A stretch of DNA of 64,000 nt from Novosphingobium hassiacum (GTDB lineage Bacteria; Pseudomonadota; Alphaproteobacteria; Sphingomonadales; Sphingomonadaceae), in contig NZ_JACICY010000006.1 of NCBI RefSeq assembly GCF_014196055.1, positions 62,001 to 126,000 of the forward strand, written 5' to 3'. This document shows positions 1 to 8,689 of the stretch, piece by piece. The first letter of the stretch is position 1, and every line of letters begins with the position of its first letter. The translations under genes and the position numbers were made by a program. The notes below the pieces were generated by a model. It saw only the letters and a list, made by a program, of their open reading frames with translations. It searched no databases and was not told the origin of the DNA.

Positions 1-1500
1 ACTCTGCAGATCTCCCAGATTGGCCAGCTGCAAGGCTTCAAAGGCTTGAGCGGAATCATTGGCCTGCAGCGCCAGCCGGGCATGCTCAACGAACAGGACG
101 TGATACTGCTCTGCAAGTCGCGAGACTTCTGCACGCGGTGTCGCTCGGTCGAGCAGGCGTTCTCTCGCAGGGGCCAGAATTTCGCGCGACCGCAGGAGCG
201 CATTTGCAGGATCGCCCTTGCGAGCGACGATATCCTGCGCAAATACCTGTCCGGCCAATCGGCGGGCGTTGGAACTGAGCGCACGCTTGGTGAAGGCATC
301 GTTTGCGTGCACAAGCAAGGCCGATGCCTCATCAAGCTTGCCGTTCTCGATATACTCGCGCGCGAGATTGACTTCGGCAAAAAGGATATCGGGGTGCTCG
401 GGCGATACCGACCGTTCGCGACCAATGCGCACCGCCTTTTCGCGCAGGGCGAGCGACAAGACCTTGTCCCCGCGCCACGCGGCCAGACGCGCAACTTGCC
501 CGATCGCGATCGCAGCGATGGTCGGGTTGTTCTTGTTGTCGCTCTTTTCAAAAATCTCGGCAGCGCGTTCGTAAAACGGCAACGCCTCTTCCTTGTGACC
601 TGAATTATCGAGCGCGAAGCCGAGTGCACTGAACGAGAACGCGACATCGGTGTGGTCGGGCGCATAGGCTTTCATCCGCAGCTCAAGCGTTCGTCGGACG
701 ACGGGGATCGCTTGCGCGTACAGACCGGAATCGTTGAGCGAAGTGCCCAACTGGTTGAGCGTTGCCATGGTCACACGGTGATCTTCGCCAAGGTGCGTTT
801 CGGCCCAGACTGCCGCCTCGCGCGCCGGTTCGATCGATGACGCCGTATCACCAGACTGGGACAAAAGAGCTGCAAGGCTCAGGCCGAAAATGGCTGGCTG
901 CTCCAGATCATCACCGGTCAGGTCTGCGTGCGAACGCGCGATCCGCAATGCTTCGCGCACGCGCGGCATTGCCTTGAGCGGTTCGCCCTGACGGAACTCC
1001 ACGAGTGCCATGCCATAGAGCGCGGACGCATATTCGATGCTCTCAGTCCCAGCTGTCTGCGCTGTCAGATCGAGCGCGCGCAACTTGTATCGTGTCGCCT
1101 CTTCAAGCTTGCCCAAGGAGGAATAAAGCGAGCCGATATTGTTGACGAGTTCCGCCCTATCGGGCGTCATCGCATACCTACCAGAGTCCAGCTCAGCCTC
1201 GAGCTTATGGTAAATGCTTAGCGCCTCGTCATAACGATCCAGCCAGAACAATGCGTTTGCGCGACTTGCCTCGGCATAAATCATGTCGAGCCGGTCGATT
1301 CCCTTGGCCTTGCGCGCGCGCGCCAGGATCGCATCAATCTTTGCCAGCGCCTCGGCAGGCTTGCCAGCAGTATCCATGGTTTTGAGCGCCTTGACCTGGT
1401 CGGTCAAGCTCTGCACCGGCGCGCTCTTCACAGGTTCTGCGGCGATCGCACCGCTCGGTACAGCTGCCGCAAGCGCAGCGGCCCAGATCAACCTGCTCAT
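1..1500 (-). CDS. Exported TPR-repeat protein, 3' end cut by window edge
   Basis: An open frame of exactly 500 codons runs from an ATG at 1500 to the left edge with no stop. The N-terminus is a clear Sec signal peptide (MSRLIWAAALAAAVPSGAIA, then AEPVK), so the protein is probably periplasmic. The rest is a run of TPR-like helical pairs, with A/G/Y spacing and phrases such as NNIGSLYSSLGKLEEATRY and ALGFALDNSGHKEEALPFY at roughly residues 110-290. The last visible residues (SAQAFEALQLANLGDLQS) resemble the linker between TPRs and a CHAT protease-like domain in TPR-CHAT proteins, but no CHAT domain is inside the window, so that is inference. Function is unknown: a TPR scaffold or a peptidase regulator are both possible. 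It is separated from the epimerase gene by about 80 bases. Confidence 0.85.
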   Translation of the reverse strand, partial: MSRLIWAAALAAAVPSGAIAAEPVKSAPVQSLTDQVKALKTMDTAGKPAEALAKIDAILARARKAKGIDRLDMIYAEASRANALFWLDRYDEALSIYHKLEAELDSGRYAMTPDRAELVNNIGSLYSSLGKLEEATRYKLRALDLTAQTAGTESIEYASALYGMALVEFRQGEPLKAMPRVREALRIARSHADLTGDDLEQPAIFGLSLAALLSQSGDTASSIEPAREAAVWAETHLGEDHRVTMATLNQLGTSLNDSGLYAQAIPVVRRTLELRMKAYAPDHTDVAFSFSALGFALDNSGHKEEALPFYERAAEIFEKSDNKNNPTIAAIAIGQVARLAAWRGDKVLSLALREKAVRIGRERSVSPEHPDILFAEVNLAREYIENGKLDEASALLVHANDAFTKRALSSNARRLAGQVFAQDIVARKGDPANALLRSREILAPARERLLDRATPRAEVSRLAEQYHVLFVEHARLALQANDSAQAFEALQLANLGDLQS

Positions 1501-1583
1501 GCAATTTCCCCCAGCGGCACTACTGCTCACGTAGCACAGGGTTAACCGCAATCGGACGCTATGCCAGTGCTTTTAAGCACATT

Positions 1584-2504
1584 TCACTTCAGCCACCCCG
1601 CTTCGCGATACCACGCCGCCGTCGCGTGCAGTCCCATCTGCGTTTCCACCTGCGGCGTCCAGATCGCGGGCGGTGGCTGGTTGCCCTCGCCTACGCGCCA
1701 GTCGGGGTGGCACATGTAGCCGACGCGGTCCATCGTCAGCTTGGCGCCTTTGCCCCGGAACCGTGCGTCGAGCTTGGCGCCGAGCCGCAGCATTCCGGCG
1801 GGCAGGTTCATTGCCGTGACGCGCTTCCCCACCGCCATGCCTATGGCCCTGGCGATGTCGTTGTGCGTCCAGCCGCCCGGCCTGCCATCGTCGGGTTCGA
1901 AGGTCAGGTGCGTAACATCCTCTCCGCCCGGTATCAGTGTGAGCAAGAGGCGAGCGAGATCGTTCACATGGATGAGCGACGCTTGGCCCTTTGGTGGCAA
2001 GGGCATCACCCCGAACCGCGCCGCCTTGAACATCTCGAGCGTATCGGTGTCACGCGGTCCATAGACCCAGGGTGGGCGCACGACGGTCCAGTCGAGGCTG
2101 CTCGCCTTGACCACGCGTTCGCCTCGCAGCTTGGACTTGCCGTAGTCCGACAGGTCCGGTTCGCGTGCCGACAGCGACGAGACATGGACGAAGCGCGGCA
2201 CGCCTGCGTCGAGCGCGGCGTTGACCACATTCAGCGTGCCCCAGACGTTGCCTTCCTCGAATCCGGCCTTATCCGGCGCGTTGACGACACCTGCGATATT
2301 AAGCACCACGCTCGCCTTGCCGACCAAGCGCGCCAGTGCGCGTTTGTCCGACAAGTCGCCCTGCACCCACTCGACACCGACGCGGGCCTCCTGCGGGCGG
2401 CGGGCCAGCGCGCGAACCTCGATCCCGGCGCGGGCGGCGAATTCGAGAACCGCTTGCCCGACGAACCCGGTCGCCCCGGTGATCGCCAGCAATTCTGCTG
2501 CCAT
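1584..2504 (-). CDS. NAD(P)-dependent epimerase/dehydratase family protein (extended SDR)
   Basis: This 306-residue protein is an extended or atypical short-chain dehydrogenase. The dinucleotide-binding glycine motif GATGFVGQ lies at residues 9-16. A YGKSK motif near residue 122 supplies the catalytic Tyr/Lys, and an SS pair (HVSSLS) sits about 15 residues before it. The C-terminal half is the variable substrate domain, and the substrate cannot be told from sequence. The start codon overlaps the proB stop by one base (TAATG), so the two are very likely cotranscribed and translationally coupled. Homologues in alphaproteobacteria are annotated as nucleoside-diphosphate-sugar epimerases or NDUFA9-like proteins; neither is proven here. 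Confidence 0.85.
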   Translation of the reverse strand: MAAELLAITGATGFVGQAVLEFAARAGIEVRALARRPQEARVGVEWVQGDLSDKRALARLVGKASVVLNIAGVVNAPDKAGFEEGNVWGTLNVVNAALDAGVPRFVHVSSLSAREPDLSDYGKSKLRGERVVKASSLDWTVVRPPWVYGPRDTDTLEMFKAARFGVMPLPPKGQASLIHVNDLARLLLTLIPGGEDVTHLTFEPDDGRPGGWTHNDIARAIGMAVGKRVTAMNLPAGMLRLGAKLDARFRGKGAKLTMDRVGYMCHPDWRVGEGNQPPPAIWTPQVETQMGLHATAAWYREAGWLK

Positions 2505-3637
2505 TACAACAGCACCATCTGGTCGCGATGGATCAGCGCCGAACGCGGGGCATAGCCGAGCGTAGCCTCGTGATCGCGGCTAGGGCGCCCCATGATGCGC
2601 ACACATTCAGCCGCATCGTATTCCGACAGGCCGCGCGCCAGCGTCTGACCGTCGGGGCCGAGCACGGCGATGGCATCGCCGCGCTGGAATTCGCCTTCGA
2701 CCGCCGTGACGCCAGCGGCGAGCAGGCTGGAGCCGCGCGTCAGGGCACTGGCCGCGCCCGCATCGACGCGCACCAGCCCACGCATCCGCATCTTGCCGCC
2801 CAGCCAAGCCTTGCGCGCCTGCTTGCGCCCGCGCGGCAAGAATAGCGTCCCGCGATCGGCTTGAAGCGCGGTGGCGATAGGCGAGACCGGCTGTCCATCG
2901 ATGATCGCCAATGCAATCCCGGCAAACTCGGCGATCTCGGCAGCCTGCAGCTTCGACGTCATCCCACCCGAGCCGAGGCCCGAAGACGACCCGCCGGTCG
3001 CCATCGCGTGAATCTCAGGCGTTACGCCGCGCACCACCGGGATGCGTTGTGCGCCCGGCTCGCGCGGATCGCGATCGTAGAGGCCGTCGATATCCGAGAG
3101 CAGCAGCACCGCACTCGCGCCCGCCGCCTGACCGACCCGCGCGGCGAGGCGGTCGTTGTCGCCGAAGCGAATTTCCTGTGTCGCGACCGAATCGTTCTCG
3201 TTGATCACCGGCACCGCGCCCGCTGCGAGCAAGGTGCCCAGCGTCGCGGTGACGTTGAGATAGCGGCGGCGGTCTTCGAGATCTTCGAGCGTCAGCAAGA
3301 TCTGCGCCGCGGTGAGGCCATGCGCGGCCAGCAATTCCGCCCACAAACCGGCCAACGCAATCTGGCCAACCGAAGCTGCGGCCTGCGCATCCGAAAGCGA
3401 TCCGCGTCCGCCCTTGGCCAGCCCGAGCTTGCGCGCTCCGAGCGCAATCGCGCCCGACGAGACCACGATCACTTCCTGACCGCCAGCCCGCGCCGCAGCG
3501 ATTTCGGCCACCAGCGCAGCCAGCCAGTCGCGACGCGGAGCGCCATCCCCGCCCACAAGCAACGCCGATCCAACCTTGACCACGAGACGTGGACAGGCGG
3601 CAACATCGGTCAATTGGTCAAGCTGGCTGATCTTCAT
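2504..3637 (-). CDS. proB: Glutamate 5-kinase
   Basis: ProB phosphorylates L-glutamate to gamma-glutamyl phosphate, the first step of proline synthesis, in the cytoplasm. The 377-residue product has an N-terminal amino-acid-kinase domain (VVKVGSALL near residue 20, VSSGAIALG near 60, NENDSVAT and FGDNDRLAA near 145-160, and a GTGGM-like SGLGSGGMTSK loop). A C-terminal PUA domain starts at about residue 275, as in long-form ProB enzymes. The start chosen is ATG at 3637 (MKISQLDQ); a TTG two codons upstream at 3643 is possible but less likely. It lies downstream of obgE, a pairing common in alphaproteobacteria, with a palindromic repeat in the gap. proC is elsewhere in this window (7019-7825). 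Confidence 0.96.
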   Translation of the reverse strand: MKISQLDQLTDVAACPRLVVKVGSALLVGGDGAPRRDWLAALVAEIAAARAGGQEVIVVSSGAIALGARKLGLAKGGRGSLSDAQAAASVGQIALAGLWAELLAAHGLTAAQILLTLEDLEDRRRYLNVTATLGTLLAAGAVPVINENDSVATQEIRFGDNDRLAARVGQAAGASAVLLLSDIDGLYDRDPREPGAQRIPVVRGVTPEIHAMATGGSSSGLGSGGMTSKLQAAEIAEFAGIALAIIDGQPVSPIATALQADRGTLFLPRGRKQARKAWLGGKMRMRGLVRVDAGAASALTRGSSLLAAGVTAVEGEFQRGDAIAVLGPDGQTLARGLSEYDAAECVRIMGRPSRDHEATLGYAPRSALIHRDQMVLL

Positions 3638-3730
3638 GGTCAAGGCCGCTTACGGGAATTGTGACGAGGCGTGAAGGCCCGCCGGTCGGATATGTGGGGC
3701 ATCATGGCGTTGGGCGAGCGATACACGAGC

Positions 3731-3803
3731 GCCCTTCGACAGGCTCAGGTCGAGCGGGCACCGGTGTGATCCCGCAACCGCTCATGCTGAGCGTGTCGAA
3801 GCA
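3731..3803. repeat. Palindromic intergenic repeat of the TTCGACAGGCTCAG family
   Basis: Inverted arms TTCGACAGGCTCAG (3735-3748) and CTGAGCGTGTCGAA (3787-3800) extend outward and inward to about 22 bases each (CCGCTC...CTGAG on both), with a spacer of about 30 bases. The element abuts the obgE stop codon at 3804-3806. Arms of this sequence are a familiar extragenic palindrome in sphingomonads (from memory, not searched). On transcripts it would fold into a long hairpin between obgE and proB and could stabilise or separate the two messages. Confidence 0.8.
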
Positions 3804-4862
3804 TCAGAGCGGGGACCAGGGCTTGGCGTCCTCTGCATTCTCGACCTCGCCCGTCGGGCGTTCGGTGATGGTCGCTGCCGGCAAGTGGTCGAGCACCGCG
3901 TCCAGCAGCGCATCGATCCCCTTGCCGGTCGCGGCCGAGATCGGGAATACGCGCGTTGCGCCGGCTTCGAGCAGTTCCTTGGCGAAGGCGTTGACCAGTT
4001 CGGTATCGACCAGATCGATCTTGTTGAGCGCCACCAGCCGCGCCTTGTCGCCAAGGCCCATGCCATAGGCTTCGAGTTCGCCCTCGACGACACGCATCGC
4101 TTCGACCGGATCTGTATCGCTGTGAATGTCGACCAGATGAATCAGCACGCGGCAGCGTTCGATGTGCCCGAGGAAGCGGTCGCCGATCCCCGCACCATCA
4201 GCCGCGCCCTCAATTAGGCCGGGGATGTCGGCCAGCACGAATTCGCGCGCGCGGTGGCGGACCACGCCAAGCTGAGGACGAAGCGTCGTGAAGGCATATT
4301 CGCCGACCTTGGCCTTGGTATTGGTGATCTGGTTGATGAACGTCGATTTGCCCGCATTTGGCAGACCGACGAGGCCAGCGTCGGCGAGCAGCTTTAGCCG
4401 CAGCCAGACATACATTTCCTCGCCGGGCCAGCCGGGGCCGGACTGGCGCGGGGCGCGGTTGGTCGAGCTTTTGTAAGACGCGTTGCCGCGTCCGCCCTCT
4501 CCGCCACGCAGCAGGACCACGCGCTCGCCGACTTCGGTCAGATCGAGCAGCACGGTTTCGCGATCATCGTCGAGCACTTGCGTTCCGACGGGCACCTTGA
4601 TCACCAGATCATTACCGCCCGCGCCGGTGCGGTTGGTGCCCATGCCGCCATGGCCGCGCTGCGCCTTGAAATGCTGGGTATAGCGGAAGTCGATCAGCGT
4701 ATTGAGGCCGGCGACGGCCTCGAACACGATATCGCCACCCTTGCCACCGCTGCCGCCGTTAGGACCGCCGTATTCCTCGTACTTCTCGCGCCGGAATGCG
4801 ACCGCGCCTGGGCCGCCCGCGCCCGAACGGATGAAAATCTTTGCCTGGTCGAGAAAATGCAT
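3804..4862 (-). CDS. obgE: Obg family GTPase (CgtA/ObgE)
   Basis: A ribosome-associated GTPase involved in 50S assembly and growth control. The 352-residue protein has the glycine-rich Obg fold at residues 1-158 ([24 protein letters not shown]). A G domain follows, with P-loop GLPNAGKS at 166-173, G3 DIPGLIEGA near 212, G4 NKID, and a G5-like SAATGKG. It ends soon after the G domain, so the OCT domain found in some Gram-positive Obg proteins is absent, as is usual in alphaproteobacteria. It precedes proB on the minus strand; a palindromic repeat follows its stop codon directly. Confidence 0.97.
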   Translation of the reverse strand: MHFLDQAKIFIRSGAGGPGAVAFRREKYEEYGGPNGGSGGKGGDIVFEAVAGLNTLIDFRYTQHFKAQRGHGGMGTNRTGAGGNDLVIKVPVGTQVLDDDRETVLLDLTEVGERVVLLRGGEGGRGNASYKSSTNRAPRQSGPGWPGEEMYVWLRLKLLADAGLVGLPNAGKSTFINQITNTKAKVGEYAFTTLRPQLGVVRHRAREFVLADIPGLIEGAADGAGIGDRFLGHIERCRVLIHLVDIHSDTDPVEAMRVVEGELEAYGMGLGDKARLVALNKIDLVDTELVNAFAKELLEAGATRVFPISAATGKGIDALLDAVLDHLPAATITERPTGEVENAEDAKPWSPL

Positions 4863-5027
4863 GACGGGTCACTGGTCCAACAACAGGCCCGGATGCAACC
4901 GACAACCGCCGCAACAGACTGCACCCGAAAACGCGGCTGGTGTACCCGTTCGAGGAGAGCCTGTCGAACAATGCCGACCAGAAGAACCGCGCAAGGCCTG
5001 CCTGAAACATGCGGTCCCGGTGATACC
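4863..5027. other. Gap between tRNA-Ala and obgE with a partial repeat
   Basis: This gap of 165 bases has no convincing gene. It holds a small inverted repeat, GTTCGAGGAGAGCCTGTCGAAC, split here as GTTCGAGG and CCTGTCGAAC (about 4949-4970). That looks like a half copy of the TTCGACAGGCTCAG palindrome found after obgE. The obgE promoter presumably lies here too, but no good -35/-10 pair was picked out by eye. Confidence 0.5.
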
Positions 5028-5103
<76 letters not shown>

Positions 5104-5211
5104 GTTCCCGGTATCGCCCGACAAGACAAGTCCTGCCAGGAGCGCCCGCCCTTAGCGCAGCGCTCCCGGTGTTACCAGACCAATTTTGCGGCGTCGAAGC
5201 CCCGTAGACGG

Positions 5212-5946
5212 TCAGTTTGCGCCAGTGCCAACGGGCTCCATCGGCAGCACCACCGTGGAGGCCGGCATCGGCCGCGCGACCACCGGCACCGGAGCGTACT
5301 GCGCCCGCCATTCGGCCAGCGCGATGCGATAGGCCTCGTAGCGACGGTAGAAATCGTCGAACACGACTTCGATGCTGGGCAGGCTGCGCACGGCAAAGGC
5401 TTCCAACTCGGTCGATTTGACGCCGATGCCGTCGCGCGTCACGGCTGTCACCGCGTCGCAGAAGTCATCAATCGTGGGCGGGAGCGCATAGTGATTGTAG
5501 AGCGAAGTCAGATAGCTTTCACGAGGGGCGATGTATTTCGCCCCATACCGCTGCTTGAACTCGGCATCGATCTTCTTGTTGACAGCGTTCAGCGTCTTGC
5601 CGTGCGCAGTGAGGAATTCCTTGTACCGCGGCAGGATCTCGGCGTGCTTGGGCGCACTGCAATTGAGCGCGGCAACGTTATACGCCGAACGCAGGTTCCA
5701 GACCATCTGGTTGGTCGAGATATTGCGGTTTACCGACTGGCGCAGACCGTTGGCGTCGGCGGGGGGAAGATAGATATTGTCCGATGCCCCGTTCGGCGGC
5801 GTGGGCTTTGGCGGCGGGACCACGACCTTGGGCGGCGGGGGTGGCGGCACGATCATCGGGATCGGCTTGGGCGCGCAGGACGCCAGACCGATTGCCAACG
5901 CGGAAACACAGACGAATGGCGCAATCGCGCGCCGGTAACGGAACAT
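5212..5946 (-). CDS. Putative lipoprotein with proline-rich linker, unknown function
   Basis: A 244-residue protein with a lipoprotein signal peptide: charged MFRYRRA, hydrophobic stretch, then lipobox LASC at about residues 21-24, so the mature protein should be lipid-anchored. A proline-rich linker ([15 protein letters not shown]) follows the cysteine, and then a helical domain with two further cysteines (ALNCSAP, DDFCDAV) that could form a disulphide. ATG at 5946 is preferred over a TTG two codons upstream because GGGGGA sits 7 bases before it. I do not recognise a named family. It is downstream of the BI-1 gene, with a terminator-like hairpin between them, and may be a single-gene transcript. 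Confidence 0.85.
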   Translation of the reverse strand: MFRYRRAIAPFVCVSALAIGLASCAPKPIPMIVPPPPPPKVVVPPPKPTPPNGASDNIYLPPADANGLRQSVNRNISTNQMVWNLRSAYNVAALNCSAPKHAEILPRYKEFLTAHGKTLNAVNKKIDAEFKQRYGAKYIAPRESYLTSLYNHYALPPTIDDFCDAVTAVTRDGIGVKSTELEAFAVRSLPSIEVVFDDFYRRYEAYRIALAEWRAQYAPVPVVARPMPASTVVLPMEPVGTGAN

Positions 5947-6069
5947 TGGCAATCCCCCGGACGACCCTCTCGCTCAAGGTGCAATCCTGAGCGCGGCATC
6001 CTTGCTGCAAGCTGAAGACAGGTACTAGCGCGGCAAGAGCGCTTTGAGAATCCCTAAACGCACGAAAGA

Positions 6070-6100
6070 CCCGGCGAGCACGAAGCTCGCCGGGCAATTT
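6070..6100 (-). terminator. Rho-independent terminator-like hairpin after the BI-1 gene
   Basis: A perfect 10-base-pair stem CCCGGCGAGC/GCTCGCCGGG (6070-6079 with 6085-6094) has a 5-base loop. On the minus strand it is followed by TCTTTC, a weak U tract, just downstream of the BI-1 gene stop. Confidence 0.65.
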
Positions 6101-6137
6101 GAGACCAATTGAAAATTCAACCGCGTCAATAGGTTGA

Positions 6138-6896
6138 TCAGCGACGATCGCCCATGAATTGCAGCAGGAACTGGAACATGTTGATGAAGTCGAGGTACAG
6201 GCTCAGCGCGCCGAGAACGACGGCCTTGCCGGCAAATTCCGTACCCGCGACATAAGCATACTGCTCCTTGAGACGCTGCGTATCATAGGCGGTGAGGCCC
6301 GCGAAGATCAGCACGCCGAGGAAGCTGATCGCCCACTGCAGCCCCGAAGACTTCAGGAACATGTTGAGTACCGAAGCCAGCAACAGGCCGATCACACCCA
6401 TCACCAGGAAGCTGCCCATACCGGACAGGTCCTTCTTGGTGGTGTAACCATAGAGGCTAAGTCCAGCGAATGCACCGGCCGTGGCGAAGAACGTCGTGGC
6501 TACCGACGCGCCGGTATAGACCAGCAGCACCGTCGAGAGCGACAGGCCCATCAGGGTCGCAAAGCCCCAGAACATGATCTGAAGCGTCGGGGTCGAGAAC
6601 TTGTTCTGGCCAAAACTCATCGCCATGACGATTGCGAGCGGCGACAGGATGATCAGCCACGCAAGCGGACCGCCATTCACGAACACGCTGGCGGCAAGCG
6701 ACGTAGGGCCGCCCATCGAGAACAGCAGCGCGACGACGCCCGAAAGCAGAACGCCCGAGGCCATATAATTGTAGATCGACAGCATGTGGCGGCGCAGGCC
6801 GGCATCGAAGACTTCGGTGCGGCCCTGAGCGCCGGAAAGGCTCGGAGACACGCCGAAGCCCGTTCCGGTGGGCCGGGGGTCATTCCAATTTGCCAT
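6138..6896 (-). CDS. Bax inhibitor-1/YccA family inner-membrane protein
   Basis: A polytopic membrane protein of 252 residues with about seven hydrophobic segments. It carries BI-1 family features: a soluble N-terminus of about 35 residues, a GLSLSTVLLVYTGASVATTFFATAGAFAGLS-like helix pair near the middle, and the C-terminal pattern FAGLTAYDTQRLK followed by ALSLYLDFINMFQFLL. In the family these helices carry the conserved acidic residues of a proton or calcium leak channel. ATG at 6896 is chosen because GGAG lies 8 bases upstream; the frame stays open a little further upstream but without better support. Physiological role in bacteria is poorly defined, probably membrane stress. A hairpin terminator follows. 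Confidence 0.92.
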   Translation of the reverse strand: MANWNDPRPTGTGFGVSPSLSGAQGRTEVFDAGLRRHMLSIYNYMASGVLLSGVVALLFSMGGPTSLAASVFVNGGPLAWLIILSPLAIVMAMSFGQNKFSTPTLQIMFWGFATLMGLSLSTVLLVYTGASVATTFFATAGAFAGLSLYGYTTKKDLSGMGSFLVMGVIGLLLASVLNMFLKSSGLQWAISFLGVLIFAGLTAYDTQRLKEQYAYVAGTEFAGKAVVLGALSLYLDFINMFQFLLQFMGDRR

Positions 6897-7018
6897 TTTC
6901 AAGCTCCGTTCTGTGGCCACAATGACCACGTAATACGAATATCGTCGCAGTGTGCCCTTGTTTCAAGCGAAACCGGCATAACGGATTGGCAATCAATTGT
7001 AACGAATTGTTGCTGAAC

Positions 7019-7825
7019 TCAGGTTTTCGCCTGCGCCTGCCGCGTCATCTCGGCACTGCGATCCCGCGCGCCGCGCAAGGTATCCGTCATCAGCGACACA
7101 AGGCGGTCGTCCGCGTCGAGAACATCTATCCCGACTTGGGTCACGCCGCCGGGGCTGGCTACGCGCCGCGCAAGTTCTGCAGGCGCATGGTCGGAGCCTG
7201 CCGCGAGCATCGCCGCCCCTTCGACCATCGACAGCGCCAGCCGGTCGGCCTGATCGCGAGGTAGGCCGAGTTCGGCGGCACCTTGTGCCAGCGCATCGAT
7301 AAACCGGTAGACGAAGGCGGGACCCGATCCCGCCAGCGCAGTCACCAGATCCATCTGGTCCTCGTCCGAAAGCCACTCGGCCTGACCCAGCGGCGCCATC
7401 AGCGCGTCGCTCTGCGCACGGGCAGCCTCGTCGGCGTCACCGACCAGCGCGATCGGGGACTTGCCCAGCGCCGCAGCCAGATTGGGCATGACCCGGACGA
7501 TCGCGCGCGCAAGCGGGAAATGGCTCCGCAATGTCGCGATATCCACGCCTGCAAGGATCGACAGCAACAGCGTCTGCGGGCCGATCGAAGGTGCGATTGC
7601 GCGTGCTGCGTCGGGCAGTTGCTGCGGCTTGAACCCCAGCAGGACCACTTCGAACGCACCCTCGCCTTCAGGCGCCGCGCCGAGCAACCGCACACCCGCC
7701 GGTGCGGTCTCAAGGTATGGATCGACTATCGTGAACGATTGCGGCGCGAACCCGCCCGCGAGCCAGCCTTTGAGCATGGCCCCGCCCATGTTGCCGCAGC
7801 CGAATTGGAGGATGGACATGATCAT
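7019..7825 (-). CDS. proC: Pyrroline-5-carboxylate reductase
   Basis: Catalyses the last step of proline synthesis, reduction of pyrroline-5-carboxylate with NAD(P)H. The 268-residue protein starts with the dinucleotide-binding motif FGCGNMGGAM. The C-terminal half carries the family signature VTALAGSGPAFVYRFIDAL and the RVASPGGVTQVGIDVL dimer region. Three in-frame ATGs (7831, 7825, 7819) compete as starts; 7825 has the best spacing (9 bases) from GAGGA. It lies between the YbjN-like gene upstream and the BI-1 gene downstream, and a palindromic repeat fills the space before it. Confidence 0.95.
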   Translation of the reverse strand: MIMSILQFGCGNMGGAMLKGWLAGGFAPQSFTIVDPYLETAPAGVRLLGAAPEGEGAFEVVLLGFKPQQLPDAARAIAPSIGPQTLLLSILAGVDIATLRSHFPLARAIVRVMPNLAAALGKSPIALVGDADEAARAQSDALMAPLGQAEWLSDEDQMDLVTALAGSGPAFVYRFIDALAQGAAELGLPRDQADRLALSMVEGAAMLAAGSDHAPAELARRVASPGGVTQVGIDVLDADDRLVSLMTDTLRGARDRSAEMTRQAQAKT

Positions 7826-7881
7826 CGGCATTCTTCCTCGAAACGTTGGCGCTCTCATTGGCGAGTGACCAAACAATGACA

Positions 7882-7965
7882 ACCCGCTCCCCCGCGAAGG
7901 CGGGGGCCTCGGGCCTCTAGGGGGGCGCTATCCGGCCTGAGGTCCCCGCCTTCGCGGGGACGCGG
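7882..7965. repeat. Palindromic repeat of the CCCCGCGAAGGCGGGG family, copy 1
   Basis: Inverted arms CCCCCGCGAAGGCGGGGG-CCTC (left) and GAGG-TCCCCGCCTTCGCGGGGA (right) flank a spacer of about 25 bases; each arm is itself a small hairpin. It sits between the ybjN-like stop and proC start. A second copy of the same family is at 37045-37137. Confidence 0.85.
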
Positions 7966-7984
7966 TAGTATCAATGGCCCCGCG

Positions 7985-8488
7985 TTACGCTTCGCCTGCC
8001 GCATCGACCATCGCGCTGGCGAGCGCTTCGACCGGGCTCTTGTCACCCCACAGGACGAACTGGAATGCCGGGTAGAAACGGTCGCATTCGTCGACGGCTG
8101 CCTCGATCGCGGCTTGCGCCTGGCTCAGGCTGAGCAGGCCATCGTCGCCGAGCATCAGGCCGTGGCGATAGAGCAGGACCGCGCCGTTCGACCAGATATC
8201 GAAGTGACCGATCCACACCTGCTCATTAATGAGTGCCATCAGTTCAAAGACCTGGGGCCGCTTGTCGTCAGCGATGCGGATGTCGGGCAGGCAGAGGATC
8301 TGGAGGACGTGATCTTCGGCACGCCAGATCGCGCGAACCTGGTAGCTGGCCCACGACCCCTGCACCTCGCCGCTGACTTCGTCGTCCGAAACAAATTCGC
8401 ACGGCCAGCCGCGCGCCTCGAACAACGAGGCGATCATGTCGACCGGCGCCGCCTCGTCGCGCTCGTTGTCGTCATGGCCGGTACGCAT
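7985..8488 (-). CDS. YbjN domain-containing protein
   Basis: A 167-residue soluble protein of the YbjN (putative sensory transduction regulator) family. Typical features are the N-terminal DMIASLFEARGWPCEF, the SYQVRAIWRAEDHVLQILC strand region, and the helical GHFDIWSNGAVLLYRHGLML segment. ATG at 8488 is chosen because GGGGA precedes it at 6-7 bases. In E. coli YbjN overproduction affects motility and stress responses, but no biochemical activity is established. It lies upstream of proC on the same strand, an arrangement common in sphingomonads (from memory), separated here by a palindromic element. Confidence 0.9.
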   Translation of the reverse strand: MRTGHDDNERDEAAPVDMIASLFEARGWPCEFVSDDEVSGEVQGSWASYQVRAIWRAEDHVLQILCLPDIRIADDKRPQVFELMALINEQVWIGHFDIWSNGAVLLYRHGLMLGDDGLLSLSQAQAAIEAAVDECDRFYPAFQFVLWGDKSPVEALASAMVDAAGEA

Positions 8489-8689
8489 GGTACGTCCCCT
8501 GAACACTTTGCTGCGCCTCCCGGAATGGTCGGCCCCCGGCAAGGCGATTTGCCCGGCCCGCCGTTGTCCTGTCCATGGGGCTGGACCCCCTCAACGACAA
8601 TCGTGGGTTAACAGGCGGTTGGGCAAAACTCGATAAGCTTGTGGGAAAGCTGTGGACAAGGGGTGAACAAGCCGCCCCCCTAGCGCTCG

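Noticed and set aside
46..603. Open frames on the + strand in 1-1500
   Set aside because: The minus strand carries a 500-codon open frame with signal peptide and TPR pattern; the + frames are short, overlap it and each other, and look like noise.
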